Shown here piece by piece: positions 1-5,132 of a stretch of 5,132 nucleotides of DNA. This DNA comes from a bacterium (GTDB lineage: Bacteria > Verrucomicrobiota > Verrucomicrobiae > JAJYAR01). Both the position numbers and the translations under genes were made by a program. The stretch covers positions 1 through 5,132 of the forward strand of contig JAJYAR010000234.1 of NCBI GenBank assembly GCA_021779435.1, given 5' to 3'. Under the pieces are notes generated by a model that worked only from the letters and a program-made list of their open reading frames with translations, made no database searches and was not told the origin of the DNA. The first letter of the stretch is position 1, and the number at the start of each line of letters is the position of its first letter.

Positions 1-1176
1 GTCCCGCCCCGGACGCCCGAGGCGCAGGCGGACGGCCCCGACGCCGGAAGCCTCGGCCTCCAGGGCGGCGTCGGCCAGAGCGTCGAAATCGCCCGAGTCG
101 AGGAGGGCGCCGAAGCGCGGCGAGCCCGCGACGTCGGCCCCGGCGCCGATCGCGGCCGCGCCGGGGCCGAGCGCCTTGAGTTCGTACAGCGATGCCAGGG
201 CGGGGCGGAGCGGCGGCCTGGCCTCGGGCCGCGGCCGGTCCGCCAGACGCCGCGCGAGGGCGCGGATGTGCTCGACGCCCGTGCCGCAGCAGCCCCCGAC
301 GACGGCCACCCCGTGGCGCCGCGCCACCGCCTCGGTCTTCGCGGCGAAATCCTCGGGGCCGAGGGGCCATCGGGTGCGGCCGCCCTCCTGCAGGGGCAGA
401 CCCGCGTTGGGCATGAAGCAGAGCGGGAAGGGGGAATGCGCGGCGAGCTCGGCGAAGGGCCGGGCCAGCTCGTCGGGGCCGCCCGAGCAGTTCATGCCGA
501 CGGCCAGAGGCCCGAAGGGCGCGATGATGGCGGCGAAGGCCGCGGGCGAGGTCCCGGCCAGGAGCCTGCCGCCGGGCTCCACCGTGGCCGACACGATCGC
601 CTTAAGTCCCCGGCCGCCGTCGGGGTGCGCCAGCGCGGCCAGGGCGGCCTTCACCTGGAGGGGGTCCTGGCTGGTCTCGACGATGGCGAAGTCGACTCCG
701 CCGTCGGCGAGGCCGCGGGCCTGCGGCAGGTAGGAATCGCGGAGCTCGACCCAGCTCGAGAAGCCCATGGACGGGAGTCCGCCGCCGGGTCCCATGGAAC
801 CGGCCACCCACCGGGGCCTTCCGGAAGCGCCCGCGGCCTCGGCTTCCCTGGCGGCGCGGACCGCGGCCTCGGCGGCGGCGCGGTTCACGCGATAGGCGAG
901 CGCGGCGGGATCCTCGCCCTCGGCGAAGCGGGCCAGGCCTTCGGCGCTCGCCGTGAAGGTGGCGGTCTCCACGATGTCCGAGCCCGCCGCGAAATAGCCC
1001 CGGTGCAGCTCTTCGATGACCTCGGGCCGTTCGAGCGGCAGGAGCGGCACGCGCTCCGCGGCTTCCGGAAGCAAGGCCTGCAAGGCGGTCCCGGTCGAGC
1101 CGTCGGCGAAGAGGAGATCCCGGCCCAGATAGTTTCGGATATCGCGCCGATCGGCGCCCTTCGAGGTTTCGTTCAT
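1..1176 (-). CDS. MetH-like homocysteine S-methyltransferase, N-terminal part (cut by the window edge)
   Basis: The frame is open from ATG at 1176 to base 1 (392 codons, no stop), so the C-terminus is missing. Residues about 15-315 form a homocysteine-binding domain of the MetH/BHMT family. Landmarks are DGSTGT (25-30), ERPEVIEELHRGYFAAGSDIVET (49-71), GMNCSGGP (227-234), PNAGLPL (256-262) and GGCCGT (294-299). Cys230, Cys296 and Cys297 match the three zinc ligands that activate the homocysteine thiol for methylation to methionine. From about residue 340 the protein continues as in MetH into the start of the pterin (methyl-folate) domain (IGAGADVAGSPRFGALLDSG), but the usual IGERTN signature is absent. 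The ATG is preceded by AGGAG (1184-1188) at 7 bases, and the gene follows the aspartokinase-like gene by 18 bases, so the two are probably co-transcribed. The enzyme should be cytoplasmic. The homocysteine-domain call is firm; whether the whole protein is a true cobalamin-dependent MetH cannot be decided from this part. Confidence 0.9.
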   Translation of the reverse strand, partial: MNETSKGADRRDIRNYLGRDLLFADGSTGTALQALLPEAAERVPLLPLERPEVIEELHRGYFAAGSDIVETATFTASAEGLARFAEGEDPAALAYRVNRAAAEAAVRAAREAEAAGASGRPRWVAGSMGPGGGLPSMGFSSWVELRDSYLPQARGLADGGVDFAIVETSQDPLQVKAALAALAHPDGGRGLKAIVSATVEPGGRLLAGTSPAAFAAIIAPFGPLAVGMNCSGGPDELARPFAELAAHSPFPLCFMPNAGLPLQEGGRTRWPLGPEDFAAKTEAVARRHGVAVVGGCCGTGVEHIRALARRLADRPRPEARPPLRPALASLYELKALGPGAAAIGAGADVAGSPRFGALLDSGDFDALADAALEAEASGVGAVRLRLGRPGRD

Positions 1177-1194
1177 GTCCTGTCTCCTGTCGTG

Positions 1195-1842
1195 TCACTC
1201 TACCCGGACGGGCTGACGGCCCGATAGCTTCATATAATACTCCGGAACCACCGCCGTGGAATGCCCGCGCAGCGCGGCGCGGATCGCGGGAAGGGTGGCT
1301 TCCCTGCCCGTGCCGCTCTCGGCTTCCCGGAGGGCGCGGCCGAGGGCCTCCGACTCGACGAGGACCGCGGTCCTCCCGACTCGGGAAAAGGCGGCGACGA
1401 CGCAGACCGCGAAGAGCAGCTCTCCCGTTTGGCGAAGGCGGTCCCGGCGGGCGGCGGAGGAGTGGGGCCCGCCGAGGAGCCGGACCAGATCGTCCCGGAT
1501 TTCGGCGAGCCGGTCGCAGGCCCTTCGCATCTCTCCGGGCTCCGGAGCGAGCGAGACCAGGAAGGCCAGGTGCTTTTCGTACAGCAGCGAGGCCAGGCGC
1601 TCCGCCCGGAGCGCTCGCGCCGCGTTCCCCTCCGCCGCGACCTTCCCCGACTCGGAGAATCGGGAGCCTGCCGAGGGCGACGCGTACTCGGCGGCGGCCT
1701 CGAGCGCCTCGGCCGTCCCGCCGAACGCGGAAATCACGAGGACGAGCGGGCCGGGATGCGAAGCGATGATAGTCGTGACGGCGGCGGCTTCCGCCGGGCC
1801 GGTATGCTCCGGGCCGCCGAGATGGATGATCGAGTAGTCCAT
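1195..1842 (-). CDS. Truncated aspartokinase-like protein (N-terminal half only), probably non-catalytic
   Basis: This 215-residue protein resembles the first half of the aspartokinase catalytic domain (amino-acid kinase fold). IIHLGGPEHTG (5-15) sits where aspartokinases have the KFGGTSV loop, LVLVISAFGGTAEALEAAAEYA (33-54) matches the VVVSA..G.T..L strand and helix, RQTGELLFAVCVVAAFSRVG (137-156) matches the S.GE..S helix, and IRAALRGHSTAVVPEYY (187-203) matches the strand leading to the GF-G turn. The protein stops just where the LGRGGSD nucleotide-binding loop would begin; that loop and the ACT domains are absent. The KFGGTS lysine is replaced by His7. The next gene starts 18 bases later, so no frameshifted remainder follows. 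Start ATG at 1842 has a G-run (1850-1855) 7 bases upstream as ribosome site. Its place before a MetH-like gene fits the aspartate-to-methionine pathway, but a regulatory or scaffolding role is more likely than kinase activity. The homology call is from motif order by eye; function is unknown. Confidence 0.78.
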   Translation of the reverse strand: MDYSIIHLGGPEHTGPAEAAAVTTIIASHPGPLVLVISAFGGTAEALEAAAEYASPSAGSRFSESGKVAAEGNAARALRAERLASLLYEKHLAFLVSLAPEPGEMRRACDRLAEIRDDLVRLLGGPHSSAARRDRLRQTGELLFAVCVVAAFSRVGRTAVLVESEALGRALREAESGTGREATLPAIRAALRGHSTAVVPEYYMKLSGRQPVRVE

Positions 1843-1904
1843 GGAGTTTCCCCCCGTTTCATCTGAGGATGGAGTCTGTCGACGTGGCTTGCAGGCCGTT
1901 CACT

Positions 1905-1976
1905 CCCGGGCGCCGTCCCTCCCGCGTCGACGGGAGCGGACTTCCGGATCAGATCCGGAGTTCGTGGACGCCCGGG
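1905..1976 (-). promoter_or_regulatory. Predicted multibranched RNA fold in the leader of the aspartokinase-like/MetH-like operon
   Basis: Three helices can form together on the minus-strand transcript. The closing helix pairs 1969-1976 with 1905-1912 (CCCGGGCG with CGCCCGGG). Inside it are a hairpin at 1943-1959 (TCCGGA-TCTGA-TCCGGA in RNA sense, an 8+1+8 dyad in DNA) and a hairpin at 1919-1936 (CTCCCG-TCGACG-CGGGAG). An alternative register of the closing helix adds CGTCC/GGACG across a 3-base bulge. No run of U follows, so this is not a simple intrinsic terminator. It ends 62 bases before the aspartokinase-like start codon. I could not match it to SAM, SAH, THF or cobalamin riboswitch consensus features. 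GC-rich DNA yields dyads by chance, so conservation is what would establish it. Confidence 0.42.
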
Positions 1977-1979
1977 GCG

Positions 1980-2111
1980 TCACATCGCCATGGGGCGCAT
2001 GAGGAAACGGAGGGGCATGGTGCGGGCGGGAATGGGGTGCGGGGAGGTCGAGAGGGATGAGGCGAGCGCATCGCCGAAGGTGAGGCCGCCGGTAGTCGTC
2101 GGTCGTTTCAT
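1980..2111 (-). CDS. Possible 43-residue leader peptide with Met-rich C-terminus
   Basis: A short ORF runs from ATG at 2111 to TGA at 1980-1982, lying 137 bases upstream of the aspartokinase-like gene on the same strand. It begins MKRPTTTGGLTFGD and ends RTMPLRFLMRPMAM, so four of its last 12 codons are Met. About 36 of 43 codons end in G or C, like the neighbouring genes. AAGGTGGAG (2116-2124) lies upstream as a possible ribosome site, although it is also the 3' arm of an inverted repeat. No domain, signal peptide or membrane segment is evident. The Met codons cluster just before the stop and a predicted RNA fold starts 3 bases after it, in front of a gene pair of the methionine pathway. That arrangement resembles a ribosome-stalling leader peptide. 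The peptide has no homologue I recognise, and it could also be a chance ORF. Confidence 0.4.
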   Translation of the reverse strand: MKRPTTTGGLTFGDALASSLSTSPHPIPARTMPLRFLMRPMAM

Positions 2112-2116
2112 GACAC

Positions 2117-2134
2117 TCCACCTTATCCGGTGGA
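2117..2134. promoter_or_regulatory. Perfect inverted repeat over the -10/Shine-Dalgarno region of the minus-strand leader
   Basis: TCCACC (2117-2122) and GGTGGA (2129-2134) are exact reverse complements separated by 6 bases. On the minus strand the repeat covers both the proposed -10 element and the Shine-Dalgarno of the 43-codon ORF. In DNA it could be a repressor operator. In RNA it would be a 6-bp hairpin with a 6-base loop that hides GGTGGAG from the ribosome. The symmetry is directly visible; the role is inferred. Confidence 0.45.
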
Positions 2135-2149
2135 ACGGCTCGACGTCAA
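2122..2149 (-). promoter_or_regulatory. Candidate sigma70-type promoter for the minus-strand operon
   Basis: TTGACG (complement of 2144-2149) matches the -35 consensus at 5 of 6 bases. GATAAG (complement of 2122-2127) matches the -10 at 4 of 6, with a 16-base spacer. Transcription would start near 2114-2115, only a few bases before the ATG at 2111. The short ORF would then be nearly leaderless and its Shine-Dalgarno would be untranscribed. If that ORF uses its Shine-Dalgarno, a promoter further upstream must exist. Confidence 0.4.
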
Positions 2150-2430
2150 GTGTTTCTATCGAAAGAACCTCCGGGATCCGCCCCGAATCGTCGATTTTGA
2201 TCGGCGGCGGCTCCCGGCCCGAAGGTTCGGAAATCGCGAAGGCGAAGTTCAACCCCGCCCGCCGAAAGGCCGATGCGTCGGCCGCCGGAGCGTTGTGCGA
2301 CTTTCGTCTTCCGGGTGCCCTCCGGCCCCGTCCGGGCGGCGAAGGTGCCGCCGAAGCGCCTTTCCCGTCTTTCGGCGCCTCCGCGCCGGCATGATCGCAC
2401 GAAGGTATGTTTCCATAATTTTCGGTTAGG
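2150..2430. other. Divergent intergenic region without a supportable gene
   Basis: Open frames cross this stretch on both strands, but none shows the strong G/C third-position preference of the flanking genes, a convincing ribosome site or a recognisable motif. It contains a perfect hairpin, GGCGGC (2335-2340)/GCCGCC (2347-2352) with a 6-base loop. It also contains a 9-base pairing possibility between CGCCGAAAG (2260-2268) and CTTTCGGCG (2369-2377) that encloses the hairpin. These could be part of a longer 5' leader for either direction, or chance in GC-rich sequence. Base composition becomes markedly A/T-richer after about 2400, where the plus-strand promoter lies. Confidence 0.5.
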
Positions 2431-2433
2431 CAT

Positions 2434-2462
2434 TTGACGACGGCCCGCAACTAGTTTACTTT
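2434..2462 (+). promoter_or_regulatory. Candidate promoter of the FlgD-Ig/OmpA lipoprotein gene
   Basis: TTGACG (2434-2439) is a 5-of-6 match to the -35 consensus. After a 17-base spacer comes TACTTT (2457-2462), a weak 3-of-6 match to the -10. The expected start is near 2469, leaving a short leader of about 20 bases before the ribosome site and ATG at 2491. The stretch is A/T-richer than its surroundings, which supports a promoter. Confidence 0.45.
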
Positions 2463-2479
2463 GTAGCTATCTATGACCA

Positions 2480-2485
2480 GGGAGG
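2480..2485 (+). promoter_or_regulatory. Ribosome binding site that fixes the lipoprotein start at 2491
   Basis: GGGAGG lies 5 bases before ATG 2491. An in-frame ATG at 2473 lies upstream of this site and has no Shine-Dalgarno of its own. It would add MTREAC, including a charged residue and an extra Cys, ahead of an otherwise ordinary signal peptide. An ATG at 2487 is only 1 base away from the site and is out of frame with the long protein. Confidence 0.8.
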
Positions 2486-2490
2486 CATGC

Positions 2491-4968
2491 ATGCGGACCC
2501 TAAAGTTTTCCTCATATTTCCTGATTTTTGCGCTAATGATCGCGGCCGTCGGCTGCGCCACGAAACCCGCCCTTACCAGCAAGGAAGCCGCCCAAAGCAC
2601 GGTCGTCGCCAGCGCGACCGGCCTGACGCCCACGGGCGACGCCCAGTTCAAGACCATCTCCTTCGCGATTTCCGTCGGAAATCCCGAGGCGGTCAAGTCC
2701 TGGACTCTCAAGATCGGCGACCAGAACACCGTCGTCAAGACGGTTTCCGGCACGGCCGCCGACGTGCCCTCCACCTTCTCCTGGGACGGCAAGAACGACT
2801 CGGGCGCGATGGCTCCCGAAGGCACCTACACCGCGATGCTATCCGTCGATTACGGCGACAAGTTCAACGCGGGTCAGGCGGCTTCCAAGAGCTTCATCCT
2901 CGACATCAATCCGCCGAGCGGAAGCTTCAGCCCCAATCCCGCGTATTTCACCTACGCGCCCGAAGGCGTCAAGGAACCGATTTCGGTCAACGTCACCGTC
3001 CAGCCGGCCCTCGCCAAGGTCGCGAGTTGGAGCATCGTCGTGACGGATCCCTCCGGCGCCACGATCAAGACGCTCTCGGCCGCCTGGCCCAAGTCCGAAG
3101 CCGGCTGGGACGGCAAGACCGATTCCGGCGCCATGATCCAGAAGGATGTCACCTATCCCGCGACGCTCACCATCAAGGATGAGTTCGGCAACGCGGGCAC
3201 CTTCCAGGGCAGCTTCGCCATCGGCACCATGCCGGGCGCGGAGAACAGCACCGTCTCGACCAGGCGCCCGGGCTTCTCCCCGACGAGCGTCACCGTCAAG
3301 AACACCCTGGACATTCTCACCAGCGTCGGCTCCAAGACCAGCGTCAACACGTGGAAGGTGACGATCGTCGGCGTCGCCGACGGCAGCGTCGTCAAGACCT
3401 TCTCCGGTGGAGCGAGCGACGTTCCCGACTCGCTCACCTGGGACGGCAAGGATGCCTCCGGCGCCGTCCTTCCGCAGGGTCAGTACTACGCCGATCTCGC
3501 CGTCGACTACGGCAAAGCCTTCATGCCCACCGAGGTCAAGAGCTCCAACTTCTGGCTCGTCACCACTCCGCCCACGGGCACGGTGGCGGTCAATCCGGCC
3601 ACGGCCTCGCTCGCCTCGGTCGGTCCCGCCAATCCCATAAACTTCACCGTCCAGGCCAAGTCGCAGTATGCCGATATCGCCAGCTGGACCCTGAGCGTGC
3701 TCGACCCCAAGGGCACCTCGGTCGCGATCTTCCAGGCCAACTGGCCTAAGAACACCGCCGCCTGGGACGGCAAGACCGTCGAGGGCGCCAGCATGGTCAG
3801 CGGCGCCACGTACACCGCCACCGCCAAGGTCCAGGACGTCTACGGCAACATCGGCACCCTCACCGGCACGTTCACCGCCTCGGGTCTGCCCGTCGCGCCC
3901 GAGGCCACGACGGTCACGCCCTCCGCGGCCGGCTTCGCCCCCGCCGGCGTCGTAGCGTCGATGAACACCATCAACCTGGCCGTCGCCGTGGGCGACGCGT
4001 CCTCCGTCTCCGACTGGAAGCTCGACCTCGTCAGCTCGGACTCCGTCGTCGCGAAGAGCTTCAGCGGCACGGCGAGCAACATTCCCAGCAGCCTCAGCTG
4101 GGACGGCAAGGGCGACGACGGCAACATGGCCCCCGAAGGGCCCTACACCGCCGTGCTCACGGTGGACTACGGTTCGACCTACGCGCCCGCGCGCGTCACC
4201 TCGTCGTCGTTCGTCCTCGACATTACGCCTCCGACGGGGAACATCGCGCTGTCCACCAAGCTCTTCGCGCCCGACGGACAGACCAGTAATCCGAACGCCA
4301 CCGAGACCATCACGCTCACCGGCTCGTCCCAGTTCGCCCCGCTCGCCAGCTACACGGTCGACATCCTCGATCCGGCCGGCAACGAGTTCATGAACTTCAA
4401 CGGGACCTGGCCCGCCGCGCCCATAGCCTGGGACGGCAAGGGCTCGAGCGGCGATCTCGTCCAATCGGCCTCCGATTACCCGGTCGTCGCCAAGATCCAG
4501 GATCAGTTCGGCAATGTCGGCACCGTCAAGAGCGTCATCTCCACCGACATCCTCGTCGAGAAGGTCGCCGACGGCTACAAGATTCGCGTGTCGAGCATCG
4601 TCTTCAAGCCCTTCACCGCCGACTACAAGGACGTCCCCGCGGACCGGGCGGCGCGCAACCTCGCCACCCTCGATCTGCTGGCCTCGAAGCTTTCCCGCTT
4701 CCCCGACTACAAGATCAAGCTCGAGGGACACGCGGTCATGATCTACTGGGACAACAAGGTGAAGGGGGCGGCCGAGCAGAAATACGTGCTCATTCCGCTC
4801 TCGAAGGCCAGGGCCGAGGCGATCAAGGCGGCGCTGGTCCGCAGAGGCATCGCGGCCGATCGCCTGTTCACCACCGGCGTCGGAGCCCTCGATCCGGTCG
4901 TTCCCAACAGCGATCTCGCGGAGCGCTGGAAGAACCGCCGCGTCGAGTTCTACCTGATGCAGCAGTAG
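2491..4968 (+). CDS. Lipoprotein with six FlgD-Ig-like repeats and a C-terminal OmpA-like domain
   Basis: This 825-residue envelope protein starts with a lipoprotein signal (MRTLKFSSYFLIFALMIAAVGC). Cys22 would be the lipidated residue, and the lipobox A-V-G-C is relaxed in the way spirochaetes allow. Next come six Ig-like modules of about 110 residues. Each carries WDGK, at residues 98, 206, 317, 425, 537 and 647. They alternate: type A ends VDYG...F.LD..PP.G, and type B has WP...AWDGK and D.FGN.GT, giving three A-B pairs with PP at 141, 360 and 580. FlgD-type Ig modules are common in surface and cell-envelope proteins. Residues about 690-825 are OmpA-like: VFKPFTADY, LEGHA (744-748), LSKARAEAIKAALVRRGI (770-787) and NRRVEF (815-820). 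The usual GHTD aspartate is missing. The expected role is linking an outer or inner membrane to the cell wall or other envelope partners; its specific function is unknown. It appears to be a single-gene transcript with its own promoter and terminators. Confidence 0.93.
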   Translation: MRTLKFSSYFLIFALMIAAVGCATKPALTSKEAAQSTVVASATGLTPTGDAQFKTISFAISVGNPEAVKSWTLKIGDQNTVVKTVSGTAADVPSTFSWDGKNDSGAMAPEGTYTAMLSVDYGDKFNAGQAASKSFILDINPPSGSFSPNPAYFTYAPEGVKEPISVNVTVQPALAKVASWSIVVTDPSGATIKTLSAAWPKSEAGWDGKTDSGAMIQKDVTYPATLTIKDEFGNAGTFQGSFAIGTMPGAENSTVSTRRPGFSPTSVTVKNTLDILTSVGSKTSVNTWKVTIVGVADGSVVKTFSGGASDVPDSLTWDGKDASGAVLPQGQYYADLAVDYGKAFMPTEVKSSNFWLVTTPPTGTVAVNPATASLASVGPANPINFTVQAKSQYADIASWTLSVLDPKGTSVAIFQANWPKNTAAWDGKTVEGASMVSGATYTATAKVQDVYGNIGTLTGTFTASGLPVAPEATTVTPSAAGFAPAGVVASMNTINLAVAVGDASSVSDWKLDLVSSDSVVAKSFSGTASNIPSSLSWDGKGDDGNMAPEGPYTAVLTVDYGSTYAPARVTSSSFVLDITPPTGNIALSTKLFAPDGQTSNPNATETITLTGSSQFAPLASYTVDILDPAGNEFMNFNGTWPAAPIAWDGKGSSGDLVQSASDYPVVAKIQDQFGNVGTVKSVISTDILVEKVADGYKIRVSSIVFKPFTADYKDVPADRAARNLATLDLLASKLSRFPDYKIKLEGHAVMIYWDNKVKGAAEQKYVLIPLSKARAEAIKAALVRRGIAADRLFTTGVGALDPVVPNSDLAERWKNRRVEFYLMQQ

Positions 4969-4975
4969 CCTTCAT

Positions 4976-4993
4976 GGGCGGGGCGACCCGCCT
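4976..4993 (+). terminator. First terminator-like hairpin after the lipoprotein gene
   Basis: GGCGGG (4977-4982) pairs with CCCGCC (4987-4992) around a GCGA loop, and a G-T pair can extend the stem. TTCTTC follows directly. It starts 8 bases after the stop codon. The T-tract is short, so on its own it is a weak terminator. Confidence 0.5.
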
Positions 4994-5003
4994 TCTTCGC
5001 GAG

Positions 5004-5044
5004 GGGCCGCCCGGGACTGAAGTCCCCGGGCGGCCCTTCCTTTC
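5004..5044 (+). terminator. Strong intrinsic terminator downstream of the lipoprotein gene
   Basis: The arm 5004-5018 (GGGCCGCCCGGGACT) pairs with 5021-5036 (AGTCCCCGGGCGGCCC). Only one base is bulged, and TGAA serves as the likely tetraloop. The stem is followed by TTCCTTTC (5037-5044), a T/C-rich tail typical of terminators in GC-rich genomes. It is the second of two hairpins in a row. Confidence 0.8.
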
Positions 5045-5090
5045 ATGGACCGCGAACCGCGGCTCCGAGCGGCACGCCGCCGCAATCCTG

Positions 5091-5106
5091 TGTGACGATC
5101 ATCACA
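5091..5106. promoter_or_regulatory. CRP/FNR-type binding site
   Basis: TGTGA (5091-5095), six bases (CGATCA) and TCACA (5102-5106) match the core consensus of CRP-family regulators exactly, with a GATC centre. The site lies after the terminator and 26 bases from the window edge. It therefore probably controls a gene to the right that cannot be seen. Which family member binds is unknown. Confidence 0.6.
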
Positions 5107-5132
5107 GACTGCCGAGTCGCCGGCCCGTAATT

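Noticed and set aside
602..1198. A 198-codon minus-strand frame overlapping the MetH-like gene
   Set aside because: It is out of frame with the conserved motifs and is strongly Arg/Gly-rich. The real frame starts at 1176.
268..1227. A 319-codon plus-strand open frame over the MetH-like gene
   Set aside because: It is antisense to clear homocysteine-methyltransferase motifs including GGCCGT, has Gly/Arg/Ala-rich low-complexity content, and has no domain.
1856..1863. GATGAAAC on the minus strand, reminiscent of a SAM-I (S-box) element
   Set aside because: The other S-box landmarks (CUUAUC..GAG, the GGCAACC segment and the four-way junction) are not present around it.
1256..1866. Two plus-strand open frames opposite the aspartokinase-like gene
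   Set aside because: They have no motifs and Arg/Ser/Ala-rich composition, while the minus-strand frame carries the aspartokinase pattern.
1885..1898. GCAAGCCACGTC on the minus strand, reminiscent of the cobalamin riboswitch GCCACTG box
   Set aside because: The match is imperfect, and the other conserved cobalamin riboswitch segments are missing.
1980..2450. Upstream extension of the leader ORF to a 156-codon protein
   Set aside because: The added part would start at TTG inside the divergent promoter, uses many A/T-ending and rare codons unlike the neighbours, and has no ribosome site or motif.
2839..4731. A 630-codon open frame on the minus strand opposite the lipoprotein gene
   Set aside because: It mirrors the repeats of the plus-strand protein in a GC-rich gene where antisense stops are rare. 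It shows no motif, and its Gly/Arg/Asp/Val-rich composition is typical of a shadow frame.

Overview
The window is GC-rich DNA that looks like a chromosomal segment from a high-GC, diderm bacterium. A spirochaete (Treponema/Spirochaeta-like) is my best guess. It rests mainly on the large lipoprotein, which combines FlgD-type Ig-like repeats, an OmpA-type C-terminus carrying an insertion of a kind I associate with spirochaetes, and a relaxed lipobox. This is inference; no marker gene is present.

Layout. Positions 1-1842 hold two genes on the minus strand, read in the order 1842->1195 then 1176->1 and separated by 18 bases. The first encodes a 215-residue protein resembling only the N-terminal half of aspartokinase. 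The second is the N-terminal 392 residues of a cobalamin-type methionine synthase (MetH-like): a complete homocysteine-binding domain with its three zinc cysteines, followed by the start of a pterin-domain-like region that lacks the usual signature. That gene runs off the left edge. Upstream of the pair (1843-2150, minus strand) lies what looks like a regulatory leader. It has a sigma70-like promoter, an inverted repeat covering the -10/Shine-Dalgarno region, a possible 43-codon ORF whose last 12 codons include four Met codons, and a predicted multibranched RNA fold beginning just after that ORF's stop codon. Together with the downstream genes this suggests a methionine-responsive leader, which is the most novel hypothesis here.

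The divergent intergenic region (about 2112-2490) carries promoter signals for both directions and several dyads, but no gene I can support. On the plus strand, 2491-4968 encodes an 825-residue lipoprotein: signal peptide with Cys22, three tandem pairs of about 110-residue FlgD-Ig-like modules (six in all, each with a WDGK motif), and an OmpA-like domain with an altered peptidoglycan-binding motif. Two GC-rich hairpins followed by T/C-rich tracts (4976-5044) end this transcript. The last 90 bases hold no gene but contain a perfect TGTGA-N6-TCACA CRP/FNR-type site, which probably serves a gene beyond the right edge.

Functionally the minus-strand pair points to methionine/aspartate-family metabolism. 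Both encoded proteins look altered at catalytic or cofactor positions, so the operon may not be ordinary methionine synthesis. The lipoprotein is a separate cell-envelope gene.
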